A DNA stretch of 64,000 nt from Flaccisagitta enflata (taxonomy: Eukaryota; Chaetognatha; Sagittoidea; Aphragmophora): assembly GCA_965153355.1 (NCBI GenBank), contig OZ231126.1, positions 81,716,001 through 81,780,000 of the forward strand, written 5' to 3'. The position numbers and the translations under genes were made by a program. Below the pieces are notes generated by a model. That model searched no databases and was not told the DNA's origin. It saw nothing but the letters and a program-made list of their open reading frames with translations. This document shows, in pieces, positions 24,869 to 37,130 of the stretch (its first letter is position 1; every line of letters begins with the position of its first letter).

Positions 24869-25270
24869 CAGAAGCAATGATATTACAGTGAGAGGGGCAG
24901 TCGAAATTGCTAGCACCCCTACCTGTAGCTCAAATGATCAATACCACAAGGGTATCAAAGGTGGTGGCCGATAGCTTATCCCAATGCAATTCCCGTCATC
25001 AAGGCGATTTTGTAATCTCAACCTAGTTTTAGAGATACAGCTCTTTTTAGAGTGAAAATCTGCCATTTTCAGAATTGTTGGATTTAGCCCTATTATGACC
25101 ATTTTCTATGGAATGAGAAGGAAATTCGAAAAACACCTTGATGGCGGGAATTGTTTTGGTATAAGCTTCCAGCTGCCACCTTAGTTGTCTTTGAGACATT
25201 ACCAATCTAAGCTGTGGGTAGGGGTGCCAGCGATTTTGCTGCCCCTCTCATTGTATTATCATTGAATCTG
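24869..25270. mobile_element. TA-flanked MITE in right arm of palindrome P2
   Basis: A 402-bp element with TIRs of about 60 bp (CAGAAGCAATGATATTACAG at the left, complement CATTGAATCTG at the right), flanked by TA (24867-24868, 25271-25272). The inner part of the TIR contains GAGAGGGGCAG and GCACCCCTACC. The equivalent site in the left arm (near 22745) is empty. Confidence 0.85.
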
Positions 25271-25654
25271 TAAAAAGGTGTCCAAAATCCTCCTGAAATT
25301 GGTCATGTTTGACTGGTTATAATTCAGTTATTTTTGAGCGGATTTACAAAAAATAGGTGACAGTTGGAAAAATCTCGAAAAGATCTCTTAAATGGGACCA
25401 ATCTGGCATTTCTAGCCCAATTCGTTCAGAAGTTACAGGCGAAACTAGGTCAATTGTACAGAAAATGCAAAAAAATTCAATGACCTGTACCTTGTTGAGG
25501 TATAAGATCTGGATATTTCAAAAATTTCCCAACCGATTTTTTCGTTTTTGGTCAGGATTTGCTCAAAAATACATATATAATGGAAAAAACATAGTCTCCA
25601 GGCTTAAACATTTTTTAAAAGTTACCACAGCTTCAAAGACCCCGTGCGTCCTGA

Positions 25655-26185
25655 GGGGGCATATTTCAGGTGTTATATGGCTGATTTAGGCCACTGAAGG
25701 TATATTTGAGGGCTGGAGGGCAGAATTAAGGCTTGGAGAGCAGATTTGAGGTTTGGGGGGGTTGATTTGATGCTTGGAGGGCTGATTAAAGGTCTGGAGG
25801 GCAGATTTGAGGTCTGGAGGGTAGATTTGAGACATGCGGGAGGCTAATTCCAAGCCAAAAGGACAGATTTGAGGCCTAGAGGGCTAAATTGAGGTCTTGG
25901 ACTAATTTGAGGCCTGGAAGGGCTAATTTGAGGCCTTGAAGGTCAACGTGGGGGGGGGATGGATGGACGGATGGACGGACGGAAGGACAAACGTCTCAAA
26001 ATTCCTCCCTGTGTTCTACAGGACATCAGCCCTTTGGGGCCGCTGCCAAAAAAAGAGGAGAAATTTATCCTGTGTGATAGCATAGGACATCGGCCCCTTC
26101 GGGGCTGCTGCCCAAAAGGGAGGAGAAGATCCCCCTGATGTGTGAAAGCACAGGTCATCAACCCCTACGGGGCCACTGCCTAAAA
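25655..26185 (-). mobile_element. Family S ends and core, with tandem GGGGCCGCTGCC ends
   Basis: A core of GGGCAGATTTGAGGTCTGGA units is followed by three successive end-like blocks (GGACATCAGCCCTTTGGGGC, GACATCGGCCCCTTCGGGGC, GGTCATCAACCCCTACGGGG), as if several elements or ends were stacked. Confidence 0.6.
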
Positions 26186-26536
26186 GGACAGACATGAGAA
26201 TGAACCACCTGAAGGTGATTGAACAATCAGAATCAATTGGATTTTACTAAAAAAGATAGAATTTGTGCATTGACTTTAGGTGGCATTTACTGTACTCCTA
26301 CAATAGGGATTTTTTTGCCCCTATTTTTCCGACCTCCTCCATAGTGTTTATGAACACCATGCAAAGTCTCATGACATGGTATTTTCATGAGGCTTCTTCC
26401 GAAGTCTTTCGAGGTGTGATACGTTTAAAAATCTCTTTTGGTTAGCTTGTCGATTGAAAAAAGAATTCGGCTTTTTTTTTTTGTTTTCCATTCTCTAAAA
26501 AAAACAAACTCCCCACGCGTCCAAAACAAATCGCTT

Positions 26537-26637
<101 letters not shown>

Positions 26638-26639
26638 CT

Positions 26640-28078
26640 GAAATCCAAGCCTCTTGCTGGTTTGACCCCCCTTTTTGTTTACTTCTTGTTGTCGCTCTTG
26701 TCTTTTCTTTCATTACCCTCACTTCTCTTTCTTAGCTCTCCAACTGTGCATCTTGAGCTTGTTTTTCTTGTACTTCTCCCCCCTCCCCTCTCCATCAAGT
26801 ACCCCCGCACTCATTGCATCCAGCTTTCCTACTTGATGTGAAATCACAGACTATACCCTGCTCAAGTTACTCCCCTCCCCCTTGGGCTCACGTTATGCGA
26901 GGATCTCGTTGTTAGGAATGATGAAAACAACTATTTCTGGCTGTTAGTTTCAGTGATGGTTATTGACGATTGATCTCCATCGGCCAGTCGGTTTATCACA
27001 GTCGTCGTCAACATTTTTTACTTGTGAGCATGGCACAAATGCTGTTGAGTCTCTCTCTTAGGTAGACAAAGACTTAGTGTTTTTTAGGACAACGCAAAAA
27101 TACAAGATAACAAATGCCTGTCTTTCCTCATCAATTAGATGAACTTATCAATCAAATGTACGAAAATTGAACATGCGATGAAAGTCGACACAAGTTGTTT
27201 ATAAGTCTCAACATTTTCCTTCTATGTTAGAACCCCTGTTCAAGTGTTCGTTTGCCGCGATCAACTCCTTGTCCCTACGGGCTACTTCACCTTCGCCGAT
27301 CTCGGCCTTGAAGCTCCATTAGATCGCTTCCACGAAACAAAGAAGTTTTTAGCACTAACTCTTGTCTATTATCCGCCCCGCCCCCCCCCCGTTGCCTTTC
27401 CTCCACCCCTCTTAACCCCTTCCGCACCCCCACGGCCACCTAGAATTCGGCTTAGCTTAATGTGATTCGTCCGTCACCATTCTGTTCCCGGTTCCCCATG
27501 TGTAAAGAAGAGGGCCGCTGGGGAAGCCTAAAAAAGGGGTATTACCCTGCACCTTTCAATGATTTAAAAAAAAATTAATTTTTTGATTTTTTTTTTCTAA
27601 AGCTTAAGCGGTGAGGCAAAAACAATTTCTAATTAAGGGAACCAAAAGACAACAACTCCCTTCCTCGATTTTTCATCAGTTTTCAATGTTTAAGCATGTA
27701 GTTTCCTTATAATTTAGCATAAGAGACTGTTATGATTGTGAAATCAAATAAAAAAAAGCGGCGGCATTTTAATTCCAGTATGCCTTTAACCTTTTTCTTT
27801 TTTCTTCTTTTTCTATTCTAAAACAAAGGCAGAAAAAATGTTTTTATACCCCCGGGTTTTTAACTTTTTAAATTTCTCCCCATCTTTTCCCTTTGCTCCG
27901 CTGCTATCATTACTAATAACTAGATAAAATGTTAATTTGCGCTCGTCTTTTTTAAATAATTCTATATACTTCTGCATTCTGCCTTCTGTTTATGTTTTCT
28001 TTTCTGTCTGCCTGTATGTGTATGTCTCTCTCTTTCTCTTTTCCTCTCTTTTCTCAATCTCTCTCTGTGAAAGAAAAA
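26640..28078. other. Unassigned intron 1 sequence
   Basis: About 1.4 kb without an identified repeat family. A frame at 27244-27465 reads VFVCRDQLLVPTGYFTFADL but has no recognised homologue and no convincing splice sites. Otherwise nothing is seen. Confidence 0.4.
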
Positions 28079-28079
28079 A

Positions 28080-28210
28080 ACAAGGCCAAGCAGGCCATAA
28101 GGTGCGATGTGTGGATCGTCAAATGAATGTGTTACTGACCAACCAACCAGCCAACCAGTCAACCGACCAACCGACCGACCAATGGATGCAGGCAGCTTTA
28201 TCGCACCAAA
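28080..28210 (-). mobile_element. Family D element
   Basis: CAAGGCCAAGCAGGCCATAA, GGTGCGATGTGTGGATCG, an (ACCAACCA)/(GACC) core and CAGGCAGCTTTATCGCACCA. It resembles 53070-53200, where AGGTGCGCCATGTC and GGTGCTTTGGTGCACCT occupy the same positions. Confidence 0.5.
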
Positions 28211-28429
28211 TAGTGATGTCCTATAGACGCGTCCTCTTTCGATGTAACATAATATAAAAGAAGAGAGGTGAAGAAATCAAGAGAAAACCCTCAAACTTGC
28301 ATTGAGAAATTTTTGTGTTGGAGACCTACAGACATACTTACAGACATGCTTTCAGACTTACCCATAGACACTACCTCTTAGAGATGCGAGGACGCATCCA
28401 AAAAAAAAAAAAATAGAAAAAAATAGAGA

Positions 28430-28600
28430 GAAATAAAGTGAAAATGAAAAAGAGAAAGAAAGTGAAAAAGAAAGAAAGTGAAAAAGAGAGAAAGAAAGTG
28501 ACCAAGAAAGAAACTGACCAAGAAAGAAAGAGAGAAAGTGAAAAAGAAAGGAGAGAGAAAGTGAAAAGGAAAGAAAAGGAGAAAGTGAAAAAGAAAGAAT
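28430..28600. repeat. GAAAGTGAAAAAGA-type purine repeat
   Basis: Degenerate purine tract. Similar tracts at 29310-29535 and 29600-29756 surround the family S elements. Confidence 0.85.
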
Positions 28601-29310
28601 AGTCGCAAAAGCGTTACATGGTCAGCGGTACCTGATGCCCCTAAGTTAGTGTATGTGGGAATGAGATTATGAGAGGGGCAGCGGCCCCGAAGAGGCCAAT
28701 GACCTATGATTCCACATAGGGCAATTTTCTCCAGTTTGAAAAGCCCCCCCCCCCCCCTGAGAGGCCTGATTTTGAGTTTGAAAGGTCTGATTTAGGGTCT
28801 GAGAGGCGTGATTTTGGGTCTGAAAGGGACTGATTTGGAGGCTTAGGGGTCTAATTTGGGGTCTGAAAGGGCCTGATTTGGGGTCTGGGAAGCCTGATTT
28901 AGGGTCTAACAGGCCTGATATGGATCCAAGAGGCCTGATTTGGGGTCTCAGCGGTCTGATTTGGAGTCTGAAAAGGCCTGATTTAGGGTCTGAGAAGCTT
29001 GATTTTGGGGTCTGAAATGCTTAATTTAGGGATTGAGAGGCTTGATTTGGGGTCTGAGAGGCCTGATTTGGGATCTGAGAGGCCTGATTTAAGGTCTGCG
29101 AGGCCTTATATTGGGTCTGAGAGGCCTGATTTCAGTGATTTGGGGTCAGAAAGGTCTGTTTTGGGGTTTTGAAAGGCCTGATTTGGGTTCCAAAGGGCTT
29201 CATTTGCAGTCTGGGAGGCTTTGGGGGGGGGACGTACGGACGGTAATCGGAGAAAATTGCCCTATGTGGAATCATAGGTCATCGGCCCCTCCGGGGCCGC
29301 TGCCCAAAAA
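28598..29310 (+). mobile_element. Family S element, variant with AGTCGCAAAAGCGTTACATG head
   Basis: The head AGTCGCAAAAGCGTTACATG, GTCAGCGGTACCTGATGCCC, the end GGGGCAGCGGCCCCGAAGAG and GATTCCACATAGGGCAATTT, a core of GGCCTGATTTGGGGTCTGAGA units, and the inverted end AAAATTGCCCTATGTGGAAT, CCCCTCCGGGGCCGCTGCCC. Confidence 0.78.
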
Positions 29311-29423
29311 GAGAAAGTGAAAAAGAGAAAAAGAGATAAAGAAAGAAAGTGAAAAAGAAAGAAAGAAAGAAAGTGAAAGAAAAAGAACGGAAGAAAGGAA
29401 GAAAGAAAAAAAGCAAGAAAGAT

Positions 29424-29494
<71 letters not shown>

Positions 29495-29756
29495 AAAAAT
29501 GTGAAAAAGAGAGAAAGCGAAAAAGAAAGAAAAGGTCACAGAGGCCTGTGAAGGCCTATACACCCTATACATAGTATAGGGGCCCGGCCCTCAGGGGGGG
29601 CCCTAAATGGTGGAAGAAATGAAGAGAAAAAAAGGGAAAAAGAAGGGAAAAAAGAAAAAAAAAAGAAAAAGAAAAAGAGGTAAAAGAAGGAAATGGAAAA
29701 AAAAGAAGAAAAAGAAAAAAAAAGAAGAAAAAGGAAAAAAAAGAAAAAAAAGAAGA
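29310..29756. repeat. GAAA-type purine repeats
   Basis: (GAAA)n at 29420-29495 and AAGAAAAAG tracts at 29600-29756, separated by GC-rich GGGGCCCGGCCCTCAGGGGG. Confidence 0.9.
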
Positions 29757-30604
29757 ATAGTCGCAAAAGCGTTACATGGTCAGCGGTACCCGATGCCCCT
29801 ATGTTAGTTTATTTTGTTATTATATGATGAGTGGGGCAGCGGCCCCGAAGGGGCCGATGACCTATGATTCCATGCTGGACAATTGCTGGGTCTTTCATAC
29901 CTAATTTTGAGTCTAAATAGCCTGATTTGAGGTCTTAGTTGCCTGATTTAAGGTCTAAGATGCTTGATTTGAGGTCTGAGAGGTTTCAGAAGCTTGTTTT
30001 GGAGCTTAGAGGCCTGATCTTGGGTCTAATTCAGGGTCGGAGGCCTGTTTGTAGGCTGGGAAGGGCTGATGTGGGTCTGATAAGCCTAGATTTTGGGTTT
30101 GAAAGGCCAGATTTAGATCTGAGAGAACTGAATTAAGTACTGAAATGCCTGAATTGGGGTCTGAGAGGCCTAATTTGAGGTCTGGAGAGCCTGATCAGAG
30201 GCTCAAAAGGCCTGATAAGGGGTCTGTCAAGGCCTGATTTTAGATCTGAAAGGCCTGATTGGGGTTCTTAGAGGCCTGGTTAGGATTCAGGAGGCCTAAT
30301 TTGAGGTCTGGAAAGCCTGACTTGGGGTCTGACAGGCCTGATTGAGGCTCTGAGAGGCCTAAATTGAGGTCTGGAAGGCCTGATTTGGGATCTGATAGGC
30401 CTGATTGAGGTCCTGAGAGGCCTAGATTAGGGTCTGGAAGCCTGATTTGGGATCTGATAGGCCTGATTGGGGTCTGAAAGGGCTATTTGAGGCCCAGGAG
30501 GCTATTTTCAGGCTCGGGGACACAGATTTGACGGATTGAAACCGGAAAATTTTTGCATCTGGGGAATCATAGGTCGCTTGGCCCCCCGGGCCGCTGCCCA
30601 AAAG
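29757..30604 (+). mobile_element. Family S element, same variant
   Basis: AGTCGCAAAAGCGTTACATG head, GGGGCAGCGGCCCCGAAGGG, a core of GGCCTGATTTGAGGTCTG units, and ATCATAGGTCGCTTGGCCCC, GGGCCGCTGCCC at the right. Confidence 0.75.
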
Positions 30605-30889
30605 GAAAAAAAAAAAAAGAAAGAAAAAAAAATATAGACCAAAGCACCTGTGACTGAGGGAATTGTATGCAATAACGGGCCCTTAGCTGACAATTCAAAA
30701 CATTCTATTACCATTATGCTTTTGTTTGTTTTTTTTTTTGCAAGCCATTCCCTTGATGATATTGCAGAACATGGCAGAATAGGAGCATCTTTCTCGCTGG
30801 ATAGCAAATTGGGATGGGGGGGGGGGGATGGGGGGGCCCGGATTTTTGATTGTATAGGGGCCCGGAATTCCTCTACTGGCCCCTGGAAA

Positions 30890-30940
30890 AGGAGAAAGTG
30901 AAAAAGAAAGAAAAAAAGTGAAAAAAAGAAAGTGAAAAAA

Positions 30941-31000
<60 letters not shown>

Positions 31001-31004
31001 AAAA

Positions 31005-31043
<39 letters not shown>

Positions 31044-31045
31044 GT
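30890..31045. repeat. (GAAA)n microsatellite
   Basis: A pure tract of about 100 bp with a degenerate left part. Confidence 0.95.
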
Positions 31046-31129
31046 GTCGAGAGACGATGAATTATTCAAATTGCCTTCGTGAATACTTTTTTAAAAATAT
31101 TAATTTGGTCCTCTTGTCCGTTCTGACAA

Positions 31130-32045
<916 letters not shown>

Positions 32046-32132
32046 AGGCCTTGCAGGTCTGCCCAACGGACCAACTGACAGATCGACCGAAGGATCAACC
32101 AAAAAAGGCTTACACAGTTTCCAAGGAAAAAC

Positions 32133-32255
32133 CAGTCGCCCAGAGGCAATATGTGGTCAGCGATACCCCTGGTATGATTGTTTGAGAGTGAGAGAAAGCA
32201 GGGCAGCGGCCCGAAGGGGACGAAGTCCTGTAGAATACATGGGGGCTTTTATTCG
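32133..32255 (+). mobile_element. Family S single end
   Basis: CAGTCGCCCAGAGGCAATAT, GTGGTCAGCGATACCCCTGG, GCAGGGCAGCGGCCCGAAGG, CCTGTAGAATACATGGGGGC. No core and no opposite end. It lies about 100 bp before integrin exon 2. Confidence 0.7.
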
Positions 32256-32355
32256 CCTTGCCTGAGACATCTTTCATTCTGAATATCACACTCTCAATTC
32301 GGTGATGATATCAAACTCGCACCTTACCTCTGATTTCTTCCATTTCGATTATCAG

Positions 32356-32477
32356 ACCCTCAGTGCGGTTGGTGCGAACAAGATAACTACGTGACAAATC
32401 CGGGCATGAAAAGATGTGACTTGTTAAAGAATCTCGTTAATAACGGGTGTGACATGGACTTCATTAACCCCAAACGG
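32356..32477 (+). CDS. Integrin beta subunit, exon 2 (rest of PSI domain)
   Basis: The acceptor ATCAG is at 32351-32355 and the donor GTAAGT follows at 32478. The exon enters in phase 1 and leaves in phase 0. It encodes DPQCGWCEQ, then RCDLLKNLVNNGCD, completing the cysteine pattern of the PSI domain that carries the stem disulfides of integrin beta chains. A second AG at 32362-32363 would also give CGWC but breaks the phase with exon 1, so the upstream AG is preferred. A (GAAT)n repeat begins right after the donor. Confidence 0.88.
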
Positions 32478-32482
32478 GTAAG

Positions 32483-32610
32483 TGAATGAATGAATGAATG
32501 AATGAATGAATGAATGAATGGATGAATGGATGAATGAATGAATGGATGAATGAGTGAATGAATGAATGAATGAATGAATGAATGAATGAATGAATGAATG
32601 GATGGATAAC
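32483..32610. repeat. (GAAT)n microsatellite at exon 2 donor
   Basis: Starts within the first bases of the intron after exon 2, the same motif and position as after exon 1. Confidence 0.95.
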
Positions 32611-32779
32611 GGTTGTTACATGGTCTTCACTAGATGGAAAATTTTTGTCACATCTAATGTATTTTTTTTATTGTTTGAATTTTCTATGTTTACTTTTCGC
32701 GTATTATTCAAATCAATGAAAGCTGCTACAAATGTACTCAGATCAGCTGACTCCTAAACTAACCTTTAGCAATTGGCAG

Positions 32780-32970
32780 TTTTTAGTCCCGGACACGCAT
32801 CTCTACACGTTGCTGCGTCGGTCCGTCCGTCCCTTTGTTGGTAACATTTTGTTTTGTTTTTTGTCTTTTTAGGGTTTTAAGTCATTCTAAGGTGTGTTAG
32901 TGTAAGGTACTGTTGCGCTGAAGTTCTGTAGTATTGCCCCTGCCAAACCGTCCGCGACTTGTGCCCTGTG
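32780..32970 (+). mobile_element. Family A element
   Basis: TTTTTAGTCCCGGACACGCA, CGGTCCGTCCGTCCC, and TGCCCCTGCCAAACCGTCCG near the right end. The terminal GTGTATCCGGCC part is diverged. Confidence 0.7.
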
Positions 32971-33306
32971 TTTGATTAAAAGTCGATTGCCAACAAAAGA
33001 AATGATAAAAATGTGTTTGAAGAATTTGTCCACATGATACTGTTGGATCTGGAATTGGGGGAAGGCTACTGTATTTTTGTGTCAAAACTGTCAATGTTAG
33101 CCTTATGACATCATAGCATGGCAATGATGGCATAACAGCTCCCACAGAACACGTATACACGTATACACGTCGATGTTATGTTTTTTTTTATATTTCTTTG
33201 AGTCACTCCTGTGCTTTACGTCTTGCGTGAATTTCTAATGAATTTTAGGCGTCAGACCCGACGCGTCATGGGCTTGGCTGACGACGCTCATCGTGAAGAG
33301 AGAGTG

Positions 33307-33309
<3 letters not shown>

Positions 33310-33375
<66 letters not shown>
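33310..33375. repeat. (GA)n microsatellite
   Basis: Pure dinucleotide tract within integrin intron 2. The following 33400-33830 is purine-rich unique sequence with no gene seen. Confidence 0.95.
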
Positions 33376-33380
<5 letters not shown>

Positions 33381-33835
33381 AAAGAGAGAGACACAGAAAG
33401 GGACTAGAAAATGTATAAACAGATAGACATCAAGACAGAGAGGCGAGGTAACTGACAGACGAGGAGGAGAAATCTCGAGGCACTGCCGATATATCGCATC
33501 AAAAGTCATTTATTTTTTATTTCAACATAAGCGCATGACAATGTACAGAAACAAATGCGCAAATTGTTAAAGGCCGTCTGGAGAGAAGAAACAAATCAAA
33601 AGAAACAATTAACAAAAGACACAATCAAAATGGACAGTTTGAAGAGACACAAAGACAAATGCATTTGGATTTAGCAAAAAAGAGAGAAGATGCCTCGTAA
33701 GAGAGATGAAGGAAAAAAGTAGAAGAGGAGATTATGTTGGATCAAAAAAAAAAGGAGAAAAATGATCAGAATGGAAAGTAAACAAAAAATTTGTGGTTGC
33801 AGATCTTTTGCCGGTGGACATGTGCAAGACTATGT

Positions 33836-33980
33836 TTCGTCGGGGACGCGCGAATTTATGTCTCGCTGTCTTAGCTGGTCTGTCGGTTTGTCTGTGACAT
33901 TTCTAGTTTGCGTGTGTTTTGTGGAATATTGCCCTTGCCCAACCATCTGTGACTGAGAGGCCGTGTATCCAATCTTTGTT
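33836..33980 (+). mobile_element. Family A element, diverged
   Basis: TTTCGTCGGGGACGCGCGAA at the left, TGCCCTTGCCCAACCATCTG and GAGGCCGTGTATCCAATCTT at the right. Confidence 0.6.
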
Positions 33981-34057
33981 GAACATTCAGCTTCTGCCCA
34001 TATGGCCCTCAAATTACATCATTTTTTTCTTCTTTTCCTTGGACTTTTTCCTTGGAC

Positions 34058-34310
34058 TTTTTAGTCGCTGCCTAAGCGACTCTAAAAGAGGGTGTGTCCC
34101 TTGGTCTGTCTGTCTGTCTGTCTGAATGTCCGTCTGGAACGCGAAAATTTTGATGACGCGAAATCGACTGAAAAACGGATTTCTGACCTTCGCAGCTTCT
34201 GCCTGGCGTCAATACAGCCCCCGCCCACTCATATACTGCCCCTGCCCACTCAAATTACTGCCCCTGCCCACCAGCAGCGACTACGGATTGGCCGTGTATC
34301 CGGCCTTGTT
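34058..34310 (+). mobile_element. Family A element
   Basis: TTTTTAGTCGCTGCCTAAGC at the left, three copies of a GCCCCTGCCCACT-like block, and GGCCGTGTATCCGGCCTTGT at the right. Confidence 0.82.
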
Positions 34311-34479
34311 CCTAAATTTCCTTACGTCAAATGGAACTATATCCCTCACTATAACCAAACTGAGAAATATAGAAGAGGGCCTTGAAAGCTATCTTTTCTT
34401 CCACTTTCTTTTCCCCATGTACTTTTCCATCTTTTAACATGTTCTAGTTGATGTCTCCCCCCCCCCACAGCGCAATCTA

Positions 34480-34775
34480 TAGTAGAAAACCATGACATTA
34501 TTCCCCCTGGGAAAAGACCTGATGTCCCCGGTATAAAATAGTCAAAGTCTGAAAATCCCCGGTTATATCTCCCTGCATGTTTTTTGAAGGGAATATAAGG
34601 GAAGTGTCCCCCGGGGATGTCTCCTTGGGATGTCCCCCTGGAATGTCCCCTTTTCAGTTAGATTATGCTCATTCAATTTTTCATGAAAAAGTTAAAGATT
34701 AAGTTTCATCGGGGAATTCCCCAGGGGATTTCCCCAGGGATTCCCCAAGAGGATTCCTTATTGGAACTAACTGAA
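34480..34775. repeat. CCCCGGGGAT-like minisatellite
   Basis: Diverged units such as GATGTCCCCCTGGAATGTCC on one side and CCCCAGGGGATTTCCCCAGG on the other, roughly symmetrical around 34660. Confidence 0.65.
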
Positions 34776-35271
34776 ATCTAGTTGTGCATGAATAATTGGT
34801 GAATGAAAAAAAAACTGAACATTTTCATTTTCTTTTCTTTTTTCATTCTTTCTTTCATTCTTTCTTTCTTTCTTCGTGTTCTTCATATAATTGTGACAGC
34901 TTCTTAAAATGTCCCATTCCAGGTACTCAATTCAATCGATTTCAATTTCAGTTTATTTTTCTTTTGACCATAGCAAATGCGGTAGTTACAATAAGGCATT
35001 GAAATATGGCATTACGACATGCCAAACATTTGAGAGAATGCTAAACTTGAAATGGCTATAAAATCTGAAATAATTGTCTGACTGAGCTGTTCTTGTAAAA
35101 GAGAGAATGCTAAAATAGGCCTTTAGGCTCCAAACACTAAAAAACTTCTATAGGAGTTGTGGCAGGTTCTTGGGGTTGGGGGTGGCTTGTTGATTGTTTT
35201 CATCTAAAACACGTATATACCACTCACCAACTCCCCCACCGCACTTTACAACCCAATTTCCCCCTTTCCAG

Positions 35272-35500
35272 GCGACGAGTGAAACGGAGAATGTGAAAGA
35301 AAAGCCGTTGACTTCCAAAGCCAGCGCCAAAAACACGGTGCAGATTTTCCCTCAAGAAGTGAAAGTGAGTCTGCGACCCAAAGCCCCGGCCCGCTTCAAG
35401 ATCCAGTTCAGACAGGCCGAAGATTATCCAGTCGATCTCTACTATCTCATGGATCTCTCCAACTCTATGAAAGACGATAAGGAAAAATTGGCGGATTTAG
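35272..35500 (+). CDS. Integrin beta subunit, exon 3 (hybrid start and MIDAS)
   Basis: Acceptor CCTTTCCAG, donor GTGAGT, phases 0 in and 1 out. The exon encodes the first hybrid-domain strands (IFPQEVKVSLRPKAPARF) and the start of the I-like domain with YPVDLYYLMDLSNSMKDD. The DLSNS motif is the DxSxS metal ion-dependent adhesion site (MIDAS) that coordinates ligand through a divalent cation, and the following DD pair matches the adjacent ADMIDAS. All key residues are intact, so the protein should be able to bind ligand. Confidence 0.93.
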
Positions 35501-35612
35501 GTGAGTGTGAAAATGCAATATGTTAGATCTGTAAAATCATTTCATGACTCCTCGATTACAATAAAACCCCGCTTTCATGGATCCAAGAGTAACGAAAATC
35601 CACCTCTTTTCA

Positions 35613-35843
35613 GTTTTTAGTCGCGTGCACGCGACTCTACACCTTGGTCTGTCGGTTGGTAGGTGCGTCGGTCCCGTAATTAAATTTTCAACATTTTATA
35701 ACATTTTTCAATATTTTCAAAAAATTTTTAACACTTTTAAACATTTCTTAACATTATTTAACATTTTTCAACATTTTTACATTTTTACTCTTTTGTTTGT
35801 CAGTTCCAGATGCACGCGACTGTTGCCCTCTTGAGCTTGTTTT
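35613..35843 (+). mobile_element. Family A element with (AACATTTTT)n core
   Basis: TTTTTAGTCGCGTGCACGCG at the left, CCTTGGTCTGTCGGTTGG, then about 15 AACATTTTTCA-like units, and GATGCACGCGACTGTTGCCC at the right. The usual core has been replaced by a different tandem repeat. Confidence 0.7.
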
Positions 35844-36149
35844 AATTTATGTATTAGCAACGATGGTAATCCGTACACAGTGGATGAAATTTGTTGGTCC
35901 CTTGACATCCGATATTGCGAGGTTTAACAATATTTTCTTTTAAGAAAGATGGTGAGGGTAGGGGGGCGTAGGGAAACGCCATAAACGGCTTATTGAGAAT
36001 TACTACATGATATAGATTATTGAAATATTAGAGAATAATGGTACCCGATGATATCATGATTTCCCAATAATACTTATTCGATAAATCCATGAGACGCTTT
36101 TTTGAACACATATGCGTCAGTGAGTAATTTTTCTATGTCTATTAGACTT

Positions 36150-36169
36150 TCTGTGTCTCTGTCTGTCTT

Positions 36170-36243
<74 letters not shown>

Positions 36244-36262
36244 GCTCTCGCTCTCGCTCTCG

Positions 36263-36349
<87 letters not shown>

Positions 36350-36350
36350 T
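36150..36350. repeat. (TCTG)n, (TCTCGC)n and (TC)n microsatellites
   Basis: Compound pyrimidine tract just before the 3.1-kb family A element. Confidence 0.95.
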
Positions 36351-36439
36351 TCTTTTGTACACAACAAGGCCAACACCTATAAGTCGCGTGCAGGACAAAA
36401 ATAACTGAACTGACCTGACTCCTTATTGTACCTTTTTAT

Positions 36440-37130
36440 CGAAAATCAGACTTAAACGCAACCCAAAACAGACCCAAACCAGACTCAAACCAGACTAAGA
36501 CCAGACTCAAACCAGACTCAAACCAGACTCAAACCAGACCTAAATCAGACATAAACCAGACATAAACCAGACATAAACCAGACATAAACCAGATTTAAGC
36601 CAGACTCAAACCAGACTCAAACCAGACTCAAACCAGACTCAATCCAGACTCAAACCAGACTCAATCCAGACTCAATTCAGACTCAATTCAGACTCTATCC
36701 AGACTCAAACCAGACTCAAACCAGACTCAAACCACACTCAAACCAGACTCAAACCAGACTTAAACCAGACCGAAACCAGGCTCAAATCAGGCTCAAACCA
36801 GAATCAAACCAGACTCAAACCAGACTCAAACCCAACTCAAACCAGACTCAAACCAGACTCAAACCAGAATTAAACCAAACCAAAACCAGACCAAAACCAG
36901 ACTGAAACCAGACCTAAATCAGACCTAAATCGAACATAAACCAGACAAAAACCAGACATACACCAGACCCAAACCAGACCTAACCCAGACCTAAACCAGA
37001 CATAAATCAGACATGAACCAGTCTTAAACCAGACTAAAACCAGACTTACACCAGACTTACACCAGACTTAAACCAGACTTTAACCAGACTTACACCATAC
37101 TTATCTTTAATACCATTTTAACCAGCAGAC
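36440..37130. repeat. ACCAGACTCAA minisatellite
   Basis: About 60 diverged 11-bp units (ACCAGACTCAA, ACCAGACATAA, ACCAGACTTAA variants). Confidence 0.93.

Larger units (their letters stand above)
21496..25650. repeat. Long inverted repeat P2 with one MITE in each arm
   Basis: The left arm 21496-22836 and right arm 24777-25650 are reverse complements once the MITEs (21553-22319 left, 24869-25270 right) are removed. Shared blocks include AAGCCTGGAGAC, CAAATCCTGACCAAAAACGA and GCCAGATTGGTCCCATTT. The arms are related to those of P1, so P1 and P2 are copies of the same parent sequence. Confidence 0.82.
13829..26430. mobile_element. 12.6-kb structure bounded by about 180-bp inverted repeats
   Basis: The sequence at about 13829-14010 (CACACTTCGAAAGACTTCGG through ATTGTAGGAGTACAGTAAAT) recurs in reverse at about 26250-26430. 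Between the two are stacked minisatellites, palindromes P1 and P2, MITEs and GCAGCGGCCCC-type repeats, with no recognisable transposase or other long coding frame. It lies wholly in integrin intron 1. It could be one large composite element or two inverted copies of a small repeat flanking unrelated DNA. Confidence 0.6.

Noticed and set aside
27244-27465. Frame with VFVCRDQLLVPTGYFTFADL
   Set aside because: Looks protein-like for about 40 codons, but no family recognised, no good acceptor or donor, and it dissolves into a proline-rich repeat.
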